Source: an uncultured Acidimicrobiaceae bacterium (GTDB lineage Bacteria; Actinomycetota; Acidimicrobiia; Spongiisociales; UBA5794). Taken from it: a stretch of DNA of 60,866 nt. The position numbers were made by a program, and so were the translations under genes. The notes under the pieces are model-generated. The model was not told the origin of the DNA, did no database searches, and was given only the letters and a program-made list of their open reading frames with translations. This document shows positions 33,555 to 43,113 of the stretch, one piece after another. The stretch lies in assembly GCA_947258375.1 (NCBI GenBank), contig CAMYIJ010000007.1, forward strand, positions 1 to 60,866, in the 5' to 3' direction. Positions within the stretch are counted from its first letter, which is position 1; each line of letters opens with the position of its first letter.

Positions 33555-35504
33555 ATGTCTAGCGAACAATTGGCCGTCGATGCCGTCCGTGTGCTTGCGA
33601 TCGACGCCATACAGAAGGCGAATTCGGGACATCCTGGAATGCCGATGGGGATGGCCGACCTCGCGGTCGTGCTGTGGAGCCAGTTCCTCGACGTCGACCC
33701 GGATCACCCCGAGTGGATCGACCGGGATCGGTTTGTGCTTTCGAACGGCCACGGTTCGATGCTGCTCTACGCCATGCTGCATCTGTCCGGATTCCCGGTG
33801 TCGATGGACGATATCCGCAACTTCCGGCAGTGGGGCTACTCGACGGCGGGGCATCCCGAGCTGGAGCACGAGATCGGGGTGGAAGTCACCACGGGCCCGC
33901 TCGGGCAGGGTTTTGGGATGGGGGTCGGCTTGGCACTCGCCGAGGAACATCTGCGGGCGAAGCTCGGAACGAGCCTGGTCGATCACTACACCTATGGGTT
34001 CGTGTCGGATGGTGACCTCATGGAAGGCGTCGCCGCCGAGGCGGCATCCCTGGCCGGCCACCTCGGGTTGGGCCGCCTCATCTACCTGTACGACGACAAC
34101 GCCATCACCCTGGTGGGCCCCACCGAGTGGACGTTCAGTGAAGATGTGCCACAGCGCTTCGAGGCATACGGGTGGCAGACGCTGACGGTCGACGGTCACG
34201 ACCGGGGAGCCATCGCTGAGGCCATCGCTGCTGCTCGCGCCGACCTCGACCGGCCGACCCTGATCTCTGCCAAGACGCACATCGGCTATGGCAGCTCGAA
34301 ACAGGACAGTGCGGCATCGCACGGTTCACCGCTGGGGGAAGAAGAGATAGCGAACGTGCGGGCGCGTTTCGGCTGGTCTCATCCGCCGTTTGAGGTTCCC
34401 GCCGAGGTCTATGAGTACATGGATGAGGCGATGAACCGGGGCCGGGCGCGCTGGGCGGCATGGCAGGAGCGCCAGCCGACCCTATTTGGTGCCGACGAGG
34501 AGCTGGCCGCCCTGTACCGGGCCCACTTCGAGCCACAGAAGACGGCGGTGGCCGCGCCCGACTTCGCGGCCGGATCGAAGGTTGCCAGCCGGAAGATGGG
34601 GGGCGCGGTCCTCAATTCAGTGGCTGCGGTTCGTCCCGACCTCATCGGCGGGTCTGCCGACCTCGCCAGTTCCACCAACACGCTCATCGCCGATTCAGGA
34701 GACTTCTCCAGAGCCGACCGAACCGCTCGCAACATCCGATTCGGTGTCCGCGAGCACGCCATGGGAGCGATCGTCAACGGGATGACCGTTCACGGCGGGC
34801 TGCGCGCCTTTGGGGCAACGTTCTTCCAATTCGCCGACTACATGCGCGGAGCGGTACGACTCGGCGCCCTGATGGGGGTGCCCAGCGTGTGGGTGTTCAC
34901 CCACGATTCGATCTTCCTGGGTGAGGACGGCCCAACTCATCAGCCGATCGGCCACATGGCTGCGATGCGGGCGATCCCCAACGTCTGGGTAGTCCGGCCG
35001 GCGACGCCTGCCGAAGTTGCCGGGGCTTGGGAGGTGGCAATGGCTCGCACTGAGGGCCCGACTGCACTCGTGCTGAGCCGGCAGGGTCTGCCGGTGCCCG
35101 AGGGAACTGCGCCGGCGGCGGTGGCCAAAGGTGCGTATGTCGTTGCCGAGGGCACGGATGCCGTGCTCGTGGCGACGGGCTCTGAGTTGGCACTCGCCCT
35201 CGACGCCCGGGATCAGCTTGCAGCCAGGCAGATCTCGGTGCGGGTGGTGTCCATGCCCTGTGTTGAGGCCTTCAATGAACAGGACGCGGCCTATCGTCAG
35301 TCCGTTCTCGGCACCGACTTGCCCATCGCTTCGATCGAAGCCGCGGTGACGTTCGGCTGGGGCGACATAACAGGATCGGGCGGCTTGAACATCGGCATCG
35401 ACCAGTTCGGAGCGTCGGCCCCGGCGGGCGTGCTGGCGGAGAAGTACGGGTTCACCGCGGAGGCGGTGGTCGGCCGGGTGGCCGATTGGCTGGCCGCGCG
35501 CTGA
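33555..35504 (+). CDS. tkt: Transketolase
   Basis: 649 residues. N-terminal ThDP-binding domain: [79 protein letters not shown]. Middle PYR domain with [16 protein letters not shown] (catalytic Glu), [33 protein letters not shown]-terminal domain [15 protein letters not shown]. It moves two-carbon units in the pentose phosphate pathway. Start ATG 33555 with GAGGAG 4 nt upstream. A TACGCT box at 33502-33507 could serve as -10 downstream of the terminator. Frames upstream of 33555 are not coding. Confidence 0.95.
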   Translation: MSSEQLAVDAVRVLAIDAIQKANSGHPGMPMGMADLAVVLWSQFLDVDPDHPEWIDRDRFVLSNGHGSMLLYAMLHLSGFPVSMDDIRNFRQWGYSTAGHPELEHEIGVEVTTGPLGQGFGMGVGLALAEEHLRAKLGTSLVDHYTYGFVSDGDLMEGVAAEAASLAGHLGLGRLIYLYDDNAITLVGPTEWTFSEDVPQRFEAYGWQTLTVDGHDRGAIAEAIAAARADLDRPTLISAKTHIGYGSSKQDSAASHGSPLGEEEIANVRARFGWSHPPFEVPAEVYEYMDEAMNRGRARWAAWQERQPTLFGADEELAALYRAHFEPQKTAVAAPDFAAGSKVASRKMGGAVLNSVAAVRPDLIGGSADLASSTNTLIADSGDFSRADRTARNIRFGVREHAMGAIVNGMTVHGGLRAFGATFFQFADYMRGAVRLGALMGVPSVWVFTHDSIFLGEDGPTHQPIGHMAAMRAIPNVWVVRPATPAEVAGAWEVAMARTEGPTALVLSRQGLPVPEGTAPAAVAKGAYVVAEGTDAVLVATGSELALALDARDQLAARQISVRVVSMPCVEAFNEQDAAYRQSVLGTDLPIASIEAAVTFGWGDITGSGGLNIGIDQFGASAPAGVLAEKYGFTAEAVVGRVADWLAAR

Positions 35505-35544
35505 CGGTCCGCGATTGGAAGCCACCCCTACAGTATTGACGGCC

Positions 35545-36180
35545 ATGTGGGTCGCCGGCCTTGCGGCCGGGGGCGCCATGGTGGCGCAGTGGCGGGTGGT
35601 CGGGCGGGGCTACGTGTGGCTCTCGACGGCTGTTGTCGCCCTGGTGGGGGTCGGTCTCGGCGCGATCACAGGCGACCCGCTCGCGTGGCTCGGCACAGGT
35701 GCAGTTGCTGTTGCCGCCCTCGTCGCCCATCGCCCGCCGGCCGTGGTCGCCGCTCTGCTCACTGCTGCCGCGCTATTTGGGGTCGTGGGTCTGGTCGACT
35801 CTTCCGTGATCCCGCTCATCACAGGGGTGGTGTTTCTCGGGGCGGTCACGACCGAGATGATGCTGGGTCATTGGTTCCTGGTCGATCCGCAATTGCCGCG
35901 CTGGTCGCTCTCCCGGCTGGCCCTCTTTGGAGCCGGCGGGCTGGTGATCGACGTGGGCTACCTCGCGACCCAGGGACTGATGGCGGGAGCAGCCGCGGAA
36001 CCGATCCTCGGCTGGGCCTACCTGGCGCTGACCATCATGACGGCTCTGCTCATCGCCGGCGTCATCTTCTCGTTGAAGGAGCCGGGCTACGCGGGGGTCA
36101 TGGCGGCCACCGGGCTGAGCTATCTGGCCGTACTCACCGCGTTCGGGGTAGCCGTGCTCGGCAGGATGCTGGTGACGTGA
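35545..36180 (+). CDS. Multi-pass membrane protein, unknown function
   Basis: 211 residues with about six or seven transmembrane helices (MWVAGLAAGGAMVAQW, VWLSTAVVALVGVGLGA, AVVAALLTAAALFGVVG, VIPLITGVVFLGAVT, LALFGAGGLVIDVGYL, ALTIMTALLIAGVIFSL, YLAVLTAFGVAVLGRML). A conserved-looking loop TTEMMLGHWFLVDPQLPRW carries a His and Trp. No family recognised. ATG 35545 is used; TTG 35515 or 35536 are alternatives. 40 bp after transketolase and 22 bp before pduO, likely same operon. Confidence 0.65.
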   Translation: MWVAGLAAGGAMVAQWRVVGRGYVWLSTAVVALVGVGLGAITGDPLAWLGTGAVAVAALVAHRPPAVVAALLTAAALFGVVGLVDSSVIPLITGVVFLGAVTTEMMLGHWFLVDPQLPRWSLSRLALFGAGGLVIDVGYLATQGLMAGAAAEPILGWAYLALTIMTALLIAGVIFSLKEPGYAGVMAATGLSYLAVLTAFGVAVLGRMLVT

Positions 36181-36202
36181 GGTCATCTAGTCTGCGGTCG
36201 AC

Positions 36203-36778
36203 ATGAAGATCTACACCCAGACGGGTGACGACGGCACCACCGGCTTGTTCATGGGCGGCCGCGTTTCCAAGGCCTCGCTCGCCACCGAGAGTTACGGCAC
36301 GGTCGACGAGGCCGTTTCGACACTCGGTGCGGCCCGGGCCATTGCGGAGGCGCAGAGTGCCGCTGGGGACGCCGTCTCGGGGGATGTGGCCAAAGCCATC
36401 ATGGACGCCCAACGTTCCATGTTTGTCTGCGCCGCCGAGTTGGCGACGGATCCGGGGCGTCGCGATGCCCTCGAAGACGGCGTGAGTCGAGTACACGAGG
36501 AGATGGTCGAGAAGCTCGAGGCGGCGATCGATGAGATCGTCGCCCGCCACGGAATGCCGCAGACCTTCATCGTGCCCGGGGGAAGCCCGCTGGCGGCCGC
36601 GCTCGACGTCGCCCGCACAGTCGTGCGCCGGGCCGAGCGGCGCTCCGTCGAGTACGCCACGGCCGGCGGGCTGGACGGTTCCCTGGTGGTGCGCTTCTTG
36701 AATCGAATGGCCGACTACGTGTACATGCTCGCTCGAGCTGCAGAGACCGAATGGGCCCCAAGCAGGACGGAGGACTAG
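36203..36778 (+). CDS. pduO: Cob(I)alamin adenosyltransferase, PduO type
   Basis: 191 residues. ATP motif YTQTGDDGTTGLFMGG at the N-terminus; YGTVDEAVSTLGAARA; QRSMFVCAAELATDP; VPGGSPLAAALDVARTVVRRAERR; VVRFLNRMADYVYMLAR, the usual C-terminal cobalamin site. It makes adenosylcobalamin, the cofactor for acyl-CoA mutases such as the one encoded at 49028. The ATG lies 9 nt after a TAGTCT box, giving a very short leader. Its stop overlaps the pepA start (TAGTG). Confidence 0.93.
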   Translation: MKIYTQTGDDGTTGLFMGGRVSKASLATESYGTVDEAVSTLGAARAIAEAQSAAGDAVSGDVAKAIMDAQRSMFVCAAELATDPGRRDALEDGVSRVHEEMVEKLEAAIDEIVARHGMPQTFIVPGGSPLAAALDVARTVVRRAERRSVEYATAGGLDGSLVVRFLNRMADYVYMLARAAETEWAPSRTED

Positions 36779-38229
36779 TGGAGTTGGAGATCCGGTTCGG
36801 CGAGGCGATCGCCGCCGTAGAGGGCGACGTGCTCGTCGTTCCCATGTTCGAGGACGGCTCATGGGGCGCCGGTGGCGAGTGGCTCGCGGAGCAGATGCCC
36901 GGCCTGGAGAGCTACCTGGAGAGCACCGGGTTCAAAGGCGCCGCGGGCAACGTCAAGACCGTGCCGGCTGGGGAGTCGCTCGGTTTCGCGGCGGTCACCG
37001 TGGTTGGGCTCGGTGAAGAGCTCGATGCCGAGGGGCTTCGCCGGGCGGCCGGCTCCGCCGCTCGTGCTTGCAGCAAGTTCAGCACCGCCGTGACAACGCT
37101 GCACCTGCTCGATATCGACGAGGCCGCCGAGATGGTGACCTTCGGGTTCATGGCGGGGCTCTATGCCTTCGAGAGCTTCAAGTCCGAGGCCAAGCCGGCA
37201 ACGATCGAAGCACTGGTCCTTGCCGGAGATGGCGGCGGCGGCGAACCGGCCGTGGCCCGGGCCCGGGCACTGGCACACGGTGTCGCGCTGACTCGCGATC
37301 TCGTCAATACGCCCGCGGTTGCCAAGCCGCCGGCGATGCTGGCCACCCGTGTCGAAGACATCGCCGCGGCTCGCGGGATGACGGTGCAGGTCTACGACGA
37401 GCATGAAGTCATCGCCGCCGGCTTCGGTGGTCTGGCAGCAGTCGCCTCCGGAGCGGCCAACCCTCCCCGAATGGTCGTGCTCGACTACGCCCCGGAAGGC
37501 GCGACCAAGTCGCTCGCGTTCGTCGGCAAAGGAATCGTCTTCGACAGCGGAGGCCTCTCGATCAAGCCGGCCAGCGGTATGGAAGACATGAAGACCGACA
37601 TGGCGGGCGCCGCCACCGTTCTCGGTGCCGTCCAGGCGATCGCCGAGCTTGGGCTGGCCGTCGAGGTGAGGGCGATCATGCCGTTCACGGAGAATGTCAT
37701 ATCCGGTCATGCGATGCGGCCCGGCGATGTGTTCACGGCTCGCAACGGGAAAACGGTCGAGGTGCTCAACACCGATGCCGAAGGCCGGCTGGTGCTGGCG
37801 GATGGCCTGTCACTTGCCGTGGAGGGGGAGCCTGATCTCGTCGTCGACGTTGCGACACTCACCGGCGCGGCCAAGGTGGCGCTCGGAGCGGAGATTGGGG
37901 CGGTCTTTGGCACTGATGACGCCCGCGACCTCGTGGTCGGGGCTGCGGAATCTGCCGGGGAGCACGTCTGGCCGATGCCGTTGCACTCGGCGTACCGCAG
38001 CCACATCGATTCGACGGTTGCCGACATCAAGAACACCGGCGAGCGGTGGGGAGGGGCCATCACGGCCGCCCTCTTCCTCAGCGAGTTTGCCGGCGACGGG
38101 CCGTGGGCTCATATCGACATTGCCGGTCCCGCCCGCGCGTCGAAGACGGACAACTACACCCCCAAGGGTGCCAGCGGGTTCGGCGTGCGCACGCTGGTCG
38201 CGGTCGCCGAAGCACTCGCCGCGTCCTAG
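36778..38229 (+). CDS. pepA: Leucyl aminopeptidase (M17)
   Basis: 483 residues. N-terminal macro-like domain about 1-165, C-terminal peptidase domain with FVGKGIVFDSGGLSIKP (Lys and Asp ligands), MEDMKTDMAGAATVLGA, VLNTDAEGRLVLADGL (the NTDAEGRL signature) and ADIKNTGERWGGAITAALFL. It binds two metal ions and trims N-terminal residues. GTG 36778 is preferred over ATG 36751 because GGAGG sits 5 nt upstream and the stop of pduO overlaps it. Between its stop and 38300 no gene is visible. Confidence 0.93.
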   Translation: MELEIRFGEAIAAVEGDVLVVPMFEDGSWGAGGEWLAEQMPGLESYLESTGFKGAAGNVKTVPAGESLGFAAVTVVGLGEELDAEGLRRAAGSAARACSKFSTAVTTLHLLDIDEAAEMVTFGFMAGLYAFESFKSEAKPATIEALVLAGDGGGGEPAVARARALAHGVALTRDLVNTPAVAKPPAMLATRVEDIAAARGMTVQVYDEHEVIAAGFGGLAAVASGAANPPRMVVLDYAPEGATKSLAFVGKGIVFDSGGLSIKPASGMEDMKTDMAGAATVLGAVQAIAELGLAVEVRAIMPFTENVISGHAMRPGDVFTARNGKTVEVLNTDAEGRLVLADGLSLAVEGEPDLVVDVATLTGAAKVALGAEIGAVFGTDDARDLVVGAAESAGEHVWPMPLHSAYRSHIDSTVADIKNTGERWGGAITAALFLSEFAGDGPWAHIDIAGPARASKTDNYTPKGASGFGVRTLVAVAEALAAS

Positions 38230-38299
38230 TTGTGACGCCCGCAGACGTTGTTCACAGTCGCTAGGGACGAGCGCTTATGCCGCTGGCGGCCGGAGAGAC

Positions 38300-38646
38300 A
38301 CCACGGCGATTTGGCGATCGGCTCTAGGCGCACGGACAAGTGAGGGGCGGGGGAGACCCGCAATGAGGAGGTCGGCGATCTTGGCGCCGTGTTGCTGGCT
38401 ACGGTCCGCGAGCTCATCCTGGACCTCGACGGCCCGGTCCAGCACGGGTTTGGTCCATTGCCACCAGCGGCCAAGCAGCCCTGAAACGCCGCATCGCGCA
38501 ATGCGCTGCCGGGCTGGGGGACGAGTAGCCGGCCTCGAGATCTGTCGGCGTGCATCGGCGACCAGTCCGCTCTCGAGGAGTGGCGCGAGTCGAGGCGCTA
38601 CCGCAGGATTGTTGAGGCGGGTGAGCGCTGAGGTGTCGCCGAGGTA
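38300..38646 (-). pseudogene. VapC-type PIN-domain toxin, broken by two frameshifts
   Basis: Three consecutive minus-strand frames match successive parts of a VapC toxin. Frame 1 (from 38646): YLGDTSALTRLNNPAV and RLAPLLESGLVA. Frame 2 (from about 38554): CTPTDLEAGYSSPSPAAH. Frame 3 (from about 38452): KPVLDRAVEVQDELADRS and QQHGAKIADLLIAG. They include the N-terminal Asp and the distal DLLIA Asp region of the PIN fold. A stop precedes frame 1, so the start is lost, the antitoxin is missing, and the C-terminus decays after 38350. The remnant lies between pepA and the chimeric regulator. Confidence 0.75.
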
Positions 38647-38708
38647 TTAAGGCTTCAGCCCCATGCCGCCCGGCGGTAACCGATCACGGAACCGACCGCA
38701 CCGGGCCC

Positions 38709-41700
38709 CTAATCCGGCGTCATTTCCAGCCAGAATTCCAGCAGACCCAGTTTCTCGAGCAGAGACTCCCAGCGCGGATCTGAGTGGATGCTGCGGAATG
38801 CTGTTTCGGTCAGTATCCAAGTTGGGTAGTAGTCGCCTTTTCCGAGCAATGAATCAAGCCATTCAAACGTCTTGTCTACCTCACCACGGTATCCATAGAC
38901 CATGGCTATCGAATAGGGACCAGCATTCCCAATCAGGTCGGCAAGAGCTTCATCTGCCTTTGCTGTGTTACCTGCCGCGAAATGAGCTATGGCGCGTTTG
39001 AGATCAGTGTCTGACTCTGCCAGGGCCGCCTCGGAATCACCCTTCAGAAGCAGTGTCTCAAAGAGGCCGAAGTCCCCGCTGTAGGACGGACTCAGACGAG
39101 ACAGTTTCCTAAATGACGCTTCTGCATCGTCAAGGCGCCCGGAACTCAGGTAGGCCTTCCCAAGAAACCAACAGAATTCAGGAACTACTGGGTCCATAGC
39201 CAGCGCCGCCTGATACTGGGCAATTGCGAGGTCATACTGCCCGGTCAAGAACGCGCCTTTCCCAATTGCAGCCACGATAAAAGCGTCGTCAGGGTCTAGC
39301 GCAAGTGCATGTTCAAAATCTTCGATTCCCTGTTCAAACCTGTGTTTGGAAAAGAACCACGATATACCCCGAACGTAATAGGCAAACGCGTAGTCTGGGT
39401 CGGTACTAATAGCTGTTTGAATGGCCTGATCGGCAAGGGCAGCTCTCTCCTCTCTCGAAAGCTCGCCTGAACCCCCGTCCCATAGGTACGTATCGGCCAA
39501 CTCGGCCCATGCCGGAACATAGGCAGGATCGATTTCAACCGCTTGTTTGAATGCGTCAACCGCTCGATTCAATGAGTCATATGAGAATTGGCGCTTCAGG
39601 TATTGTCCTTCGAGAAACAGCTGATAGGCCCTGGGGTCGGTTCTTCGTGCTCTAGGCGCGTCACCCAACAACGTGATTCTCAGAGCGTCGACGACCGCGA
39701 TCGCGATGTTTTCCTGTATCTGGAAAACATTATCCAATTGCCTGTCATACGTTTCTGACCATAATTGATAGCCATTACCGGCCTGGATCAGCTGGGCGGT
39801 GATGCGTAATTGACCGCCGTGTTTGCGTACGCTGCCCTCGAGTACATGGGTAACCCCCAGCTGGGAGGCTATCTCTGGAACTCCGAGGTCCTTCCCCTTG
39901 AAAGAGAAAGAAGAAGTGCGTGCCGCCACTTTCAATTCAGGAATTCGAGCAAGCAGATTCAACAGTTCTTCAGACAGTCCGTCTGAGAAATACTCCTGCT
40001 CTTCATCAGAACTCATGTTGACGAAAGGCAGAACAGCAATTGAGTTGTCAGCTCTAGCTGATTCGATTTCAGCAGGTTGTTGCTTGGCAACCTGAGCAGC
40101 GGTTGAAACTTCGGCAGTATCCCGATCCGAATCAGGTACGACCTGGTTCTCGTCGATCCAGGCACCGAGGCGGGGCCATTCTCGCAGGAGTGCTTCGTGG
40201 GCGACTTCGACGGTGGCTCGGTCGGTGGCCGGATCTTGATCGAGGGAGAGCAGCCGGGCGGCGGCGAAGGCGTCGATGACGTCGCCGGCGTCACCGGTGA
40301 GTTCCTCGCGGGCGACACGCCGGCGCGTGCCTTCCTTACCGTCACCGAGTGTGACCAGTTGGAGAAGCACATTGCGCACGTCGTGCTGCTGTGTCTCATT
40401 CAACGTCTCGTAGAGGGTCTCGGCGCGGCGACCGATGGCGCCCCGGACTCCGCCGAGCTCCTGGTAACCCGTCAATGTCAACACATCGGAGTTGCGTTGC
40501 TCGAAGAGTTCGGTGAGGGCGTATTGCACCATGGGGAGAACTCCGGGCTGGCCGGTGGCGTCCGCCACCACCGCAGCCACCAGGCCCGGTTCTACCCTCA
40601 CACCGGCCAGTTCAGCCGGGCCCACAATCGCCTGGCTCAGCTCATCTGGAGTCATCGCCACGACTGTCTCCATGCGTTCGGCCAGCAGTGGCGCCAGTCC
40701 GGGATCACCGAGGGGCCGGTCGTAGAAGTCGGCACGCAGTGTGATCACAATCCGGGCCCGGCTCACGGCCGCCGTCACCGCCCCCACCAGCACGTCGATG
40801 AACTGAGCTGACTCCTCGGGGTCGGCGATTGTGAACAGCTCCTCGAACTGGTCCACCACCAGCAGCAGCTCGGTGCCGTCGTCGGGCAGGATCCGGTTCA
40901 CCGCGTCCCGCAACCCCAAATCGTCACGAGAGAGCTGCTCGAGCAGCGTCGCCGGCGGGTTGACGGCGATCCTGAGGAGGGCAGTCTCGAGATCGCGTAG
41001 CGGTGTCGGCCCCGGCACCATCTGGACGACTACCCAATCCGCAGAACCGGGAACCGCTCCAGTCCGGATTGCCGGCACCAGACCGGCCCGGACCACACTC
41101 GACATGCCGCTCCCACTGGCCCCCACGACCGCCAACAACCGATACCCCTCATCATCCTCAGCCAGGCGCGCCACCAACCGCGCAGTCAGCTCATCGCGGC
41201 CAAAGAACCGGGCCGCGTCACCCTCCGTGAACGCTTTCAAACCACGATACGGATTGTTTGTCACCGTCGGCGCCGGCGCCTCGACGGACTGGTCGAGGAT
41301 CTCCTGCTCTAGCTGCACCAGCTCGGGGGACGGCTCGATCCCGATCTCCGCCGCCAGCACCCGTCGTAACCCGGATGCCACCCGCAAAGCCTCCGCCTGC
41401 CGACCCGACCGCGCTAGGGCTACCATCAACAACCGCGACAGGCCCTCACGCAACGGATGGACCTCGATCAACGATTCGAGCTCACCAACCACATCCGCCG
41501 GGTTACCCGTAGTCAGCTCACCCTCAATCCGGTACTCCAGAGCCCGCATCCGCAACTCCTCGAGACGGGCCGCCTCCGCCCGCAGCACATCGATTTCATC
41601 GGCCAGGTCGCCATAGGGCGCCCCCCGCCACAGCTCCAGAGCGGTATACAACCGGCGCACCCCGGCATCGACATCACTGCCAATCAACCCTCGGGCCTCA

Positions 41701-42020
41701 TCAACCATCGCCGCGAAATCGAGCGAATCCACCGCCTCGACAGGCGCCCGCAGGACATAGCCCCGGCCTTCTCCATCAATTGAGATCCGCTGATCCGGTT
41801 TCACGGCCCTGCGCAGGTTCGAAACCATCGACTGCAACGAATTCCGCGCCGCAGCCGGCGGATCCGCACCCCACACCTCGTCAATCAACCGATCAGCCGT
41901 CACCGTCTCATTGACAAACGCCACTAGAACAGCCAGAACGGCGCGCTGACGCGGCCCCCCAAGCGCGACCTGCGTCTCCCCGTCCATGGCCGCAACCGGG
42001 CCAAGAACCTGCAACTGCAT
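38709..42020 (-). CDS. Chimeric regulator: winged helix-BTAD-STAND ATPase-TolB-like-TPR
   Basis: 1103 residues. 1-90: OmpR-type winged helix (GGPRQRAVLAVLVAFV, RLIDEVWG). 95-245: BTAD helical repeat as in SARP activators. 256-630: STAND ATPase (NPYRGLKAFTEGDAARFFGR; degenerate Walker A GASGSGMSS at 300-308 with Met306 where Lys is expected; Walker B LLLVVDQFEE; HEALLREWPRLGAW at 608-621). 660-790: FlgO/TolB-like domain (IAVLPFVNMSSDEEQEYFSDG, split by residue 680). 800-1090: TPR repeats. The last 450 residues are encoded by clearly more AT-rich DNA (38709 to about 40090) than the first part. A likely fusion protein sensing a signal and regulating transcription. ATG 42020 is leaderless. Confidence 0.88.
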   Translation of the reverse strand: MQLQVLGPVAAMDGETQVALGGPRQRAVLAVLVAFVNETVTADRLIDEVWGADPPAAARNSLQSMVSNLRRAVKPDQRISIDGEGRGYVLRAPVEAVDSLDFAAMVDEARGLIGSDVDAGVRRLYTALELWRGAPYGDLADEIDVLRAEAARLEELRMRALEYRIEGELTTGNPADVVGELESLIEVHPLREGLSRLLMVALARSGRQAEALRVASGLRRVLAAEIGIEPSPELVQLEQEILDQSVEAPAPTVTNNPYRGLKAFTEGDAARFFGRDELTARLVARLAEDDEGYRLLAVVGASGSGMSSVVRAGLVPAIRTGAVPGSADWVVVQMVPGPTPLRDLETALLRIAVNPPATLLEQLSRDDLGLRDAVNRILPDDGTELLLVVDQFEELFTIADPEESAQFIDVLVGAVTAAVSRARIVITLRADFYDRPLGDPGLAPLLAERMETVVAMTPDELSQAIVGPAELAGVRVEPGLVAAVVADATGQPGVLPMVQYALTELFEQRNSDVLTLTGYQELGGVRGAIGRRAETLYETLNETQQHDVRNVLLQLVTLGDGKEGTRRRVAREELTGDAGDVIDAFAAARLLSLDQDPATDRATVEVAHEALLREWPRLGAWIDENQVVPDSDRDTAEVSTAAQVAKQQPAEIESARADNSIAVLPFVNMSSDEEQEYFSDGLSEELLNLLARIPELKVAARTSSFSFKGKDLGVPEIASQLGVTHVLEGSVRKHGGQLRITAQLIQAGNGYQLWSETYDRQLDNVFQIQENIAIAVVDALRITLLGDAPRARRTDPRAYQLFLEGQYLKRQFSYDSLNRAVDAFKQAVEIDPAYVPAWAELADTYLWDGGSGELSREERAALADQAIQTAISTDPDYAFAYYVRGISWFFSKHRFEQGIEDFEHALALDPDDAFIVAAIGKGAFLTGQYDLAIAQYQAALAMDPVVPEFCWFLGKAYLSSGRLDDAEASFRKLSRLSPSYSGDFGLFETLLLKGDSEAALAESDTDLKRAIAHFAAGNTAKADEALADLIGNAGPYSIAMVYGYRGEVDKTFEWLDSLLGKGDYYPTWILTETAFRSIHSDPRWESLLEKLGLLEFWLEMTPD

Positions 42021-42027
42021 AGCTCAG

Positions 42028-42033
42028 ACCGTA
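42028..42033 (-). promoter_or_regulatory. -10 box of leaderless regulator transcript
   Basis: TACGGT on the minus strand, 7 nt before the ATG at 42020, within the divergent intergenic region (42021-42196). Confidence 0.45.
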
Positions 42034-42196
42034 CACCAGCAACCCGCAGCCCGGTGACCAGCCAGAAGAGCACCCTAGCGGAGTGAATCAACGCGCAGCC
42101 CTCTGACCAGGGGTTTTGTGATCTCGCACGCACTTTACATGCCGGTCACACGCGCCCCGCACCAGAGCCAAACGCCGGTGGACGCACTTTGCGGGC

Positions 42197-42802
42197 ATGA
42201 ACCACGCAACACGCACCACCGCCACCATCATCGTTATCGCCACCGCCATATTCCCGGCGCCGACGGCCAGTCGTGACGCTGCATCACTCCCCGCAGCGAT
42301 CGCAGCTCCCATCGTGAGTGGCGCCACACCCGAAGAGGCCGCCATGGTGGAGCAAGCCATCGAGCGCTTCGCTGCCGCGGGCCTGGCCCTCCCGGCGGTC
42401 TCGGTCACTTACCACGACACGATCGACGGATGCCACGGCTACCTCGGCTACTACGACGCCGCCGGCTTCCAGCTCGACATGTGCAACCGGGGCCAGTCCC
42501 ACATCGAGCCCGCCAACACTCTCCTCCACGAGCTGGCACACGCCTGGAGCTTCGAGTTCCTCGAAGAGGGCACCCGGATTGCCTTCACCAACCATCGTGA
42601 ACTCGAGAACTGGTCAAGCGGCCTGAACTGGTGGCTCATGGGCCAAGAGCAAGCCGCCGAGATCATCGCCTGGGGCCTCATGGATGAGCCCTTCCGCAGC
42701 GCCTACGTCAACAGCGAAAGCTGCGCCGAACTGGCGACCGCATTCGAGATGTTGGCCGGTATCTCGCCGCTGCACACGGACACCGACCACTGCAAATCCT
42801 GA
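42197..42802 (+). CDS. Secreted HExxH protein, putative zinc metallopeptidase
   Basis: 201 residues. N-terminal signal peptide (TTATIIVIATAIFPAPTAS). The zinc motif is HELAHAWSFEF (HExxH at 111-115), with a possible third ligand in SESCAELATAFEML near the end. Four cysteines (DGCHGY, DMCNRG, ESCAEL, DHCKS) could form two disulfides outside the cell. The start of the mature part (GATPEEAAMVEQAIERFAAAG) is helical. It diverges from the chimeric regulator, 176 bp apart, so it may be its target. Catalytic activity is inferred from the motif only; substrate unknown. Confidence 0.72.
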   Translation: MNHATRTTATIIVIATAIFPAPTASRDAASLPAAIAAPIVSGATPEEAAMVEQAIERFAAAGLALPAVSVTYHDTIDGCHGYLGYYDAAGFQLDMCNRGQSHIEPANTLLHELAHAWSFEFLEEGTRIAFTNHRELENWSSGLNWWLMGQEQAAEIIAWGLMDEPFRSAYVNSESCAELATAFEMLAGISPLHTDTDHCKS

Positions 42803-43113
42803 GCAATCAACTAGCTCACGCGAGCGTTGATAGCGATCATTCACTCGCGTCGAAGCGTAGAGCTTTCTCCAGAACCGAGAGCGAACCGGCAACCGCGCAC
42901 TCAGAAGACCACGCTCAGCGGCTGTCGCCAGGCTCCAACTGATGGCGCGGCTAAGTAGTCGAGCCTGCCCACGGTCGAGTGTGTCAACAACCTCGCCGGA
43001 CATTCTTGATGCTCGGCGGCGTTGCCCGCCGTACCCACGCACAGTGCCTAAAGCGCCTACCCACAGTTACCGATACTAAGAGTGTTCGACGTCAACACGT
43101 TTAGTGGGTATTC
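42803..43113. other. Intergenic stretch without a visible gene
   Basis: 311 bp. A weak hairpin GCTC-ACGC-GAGC with flanking complementarity (about 42808-42829) follows the metallopeptidase stop and could end its mRNA. Nothing else was supported. Confidence 0.5.

Noticed and set aside
33276..34322. 348-codon minus-strand frame opposite transketolase
   Set aside because: Covers catalytic motifs of transketolase on the other strand and shows no family features.
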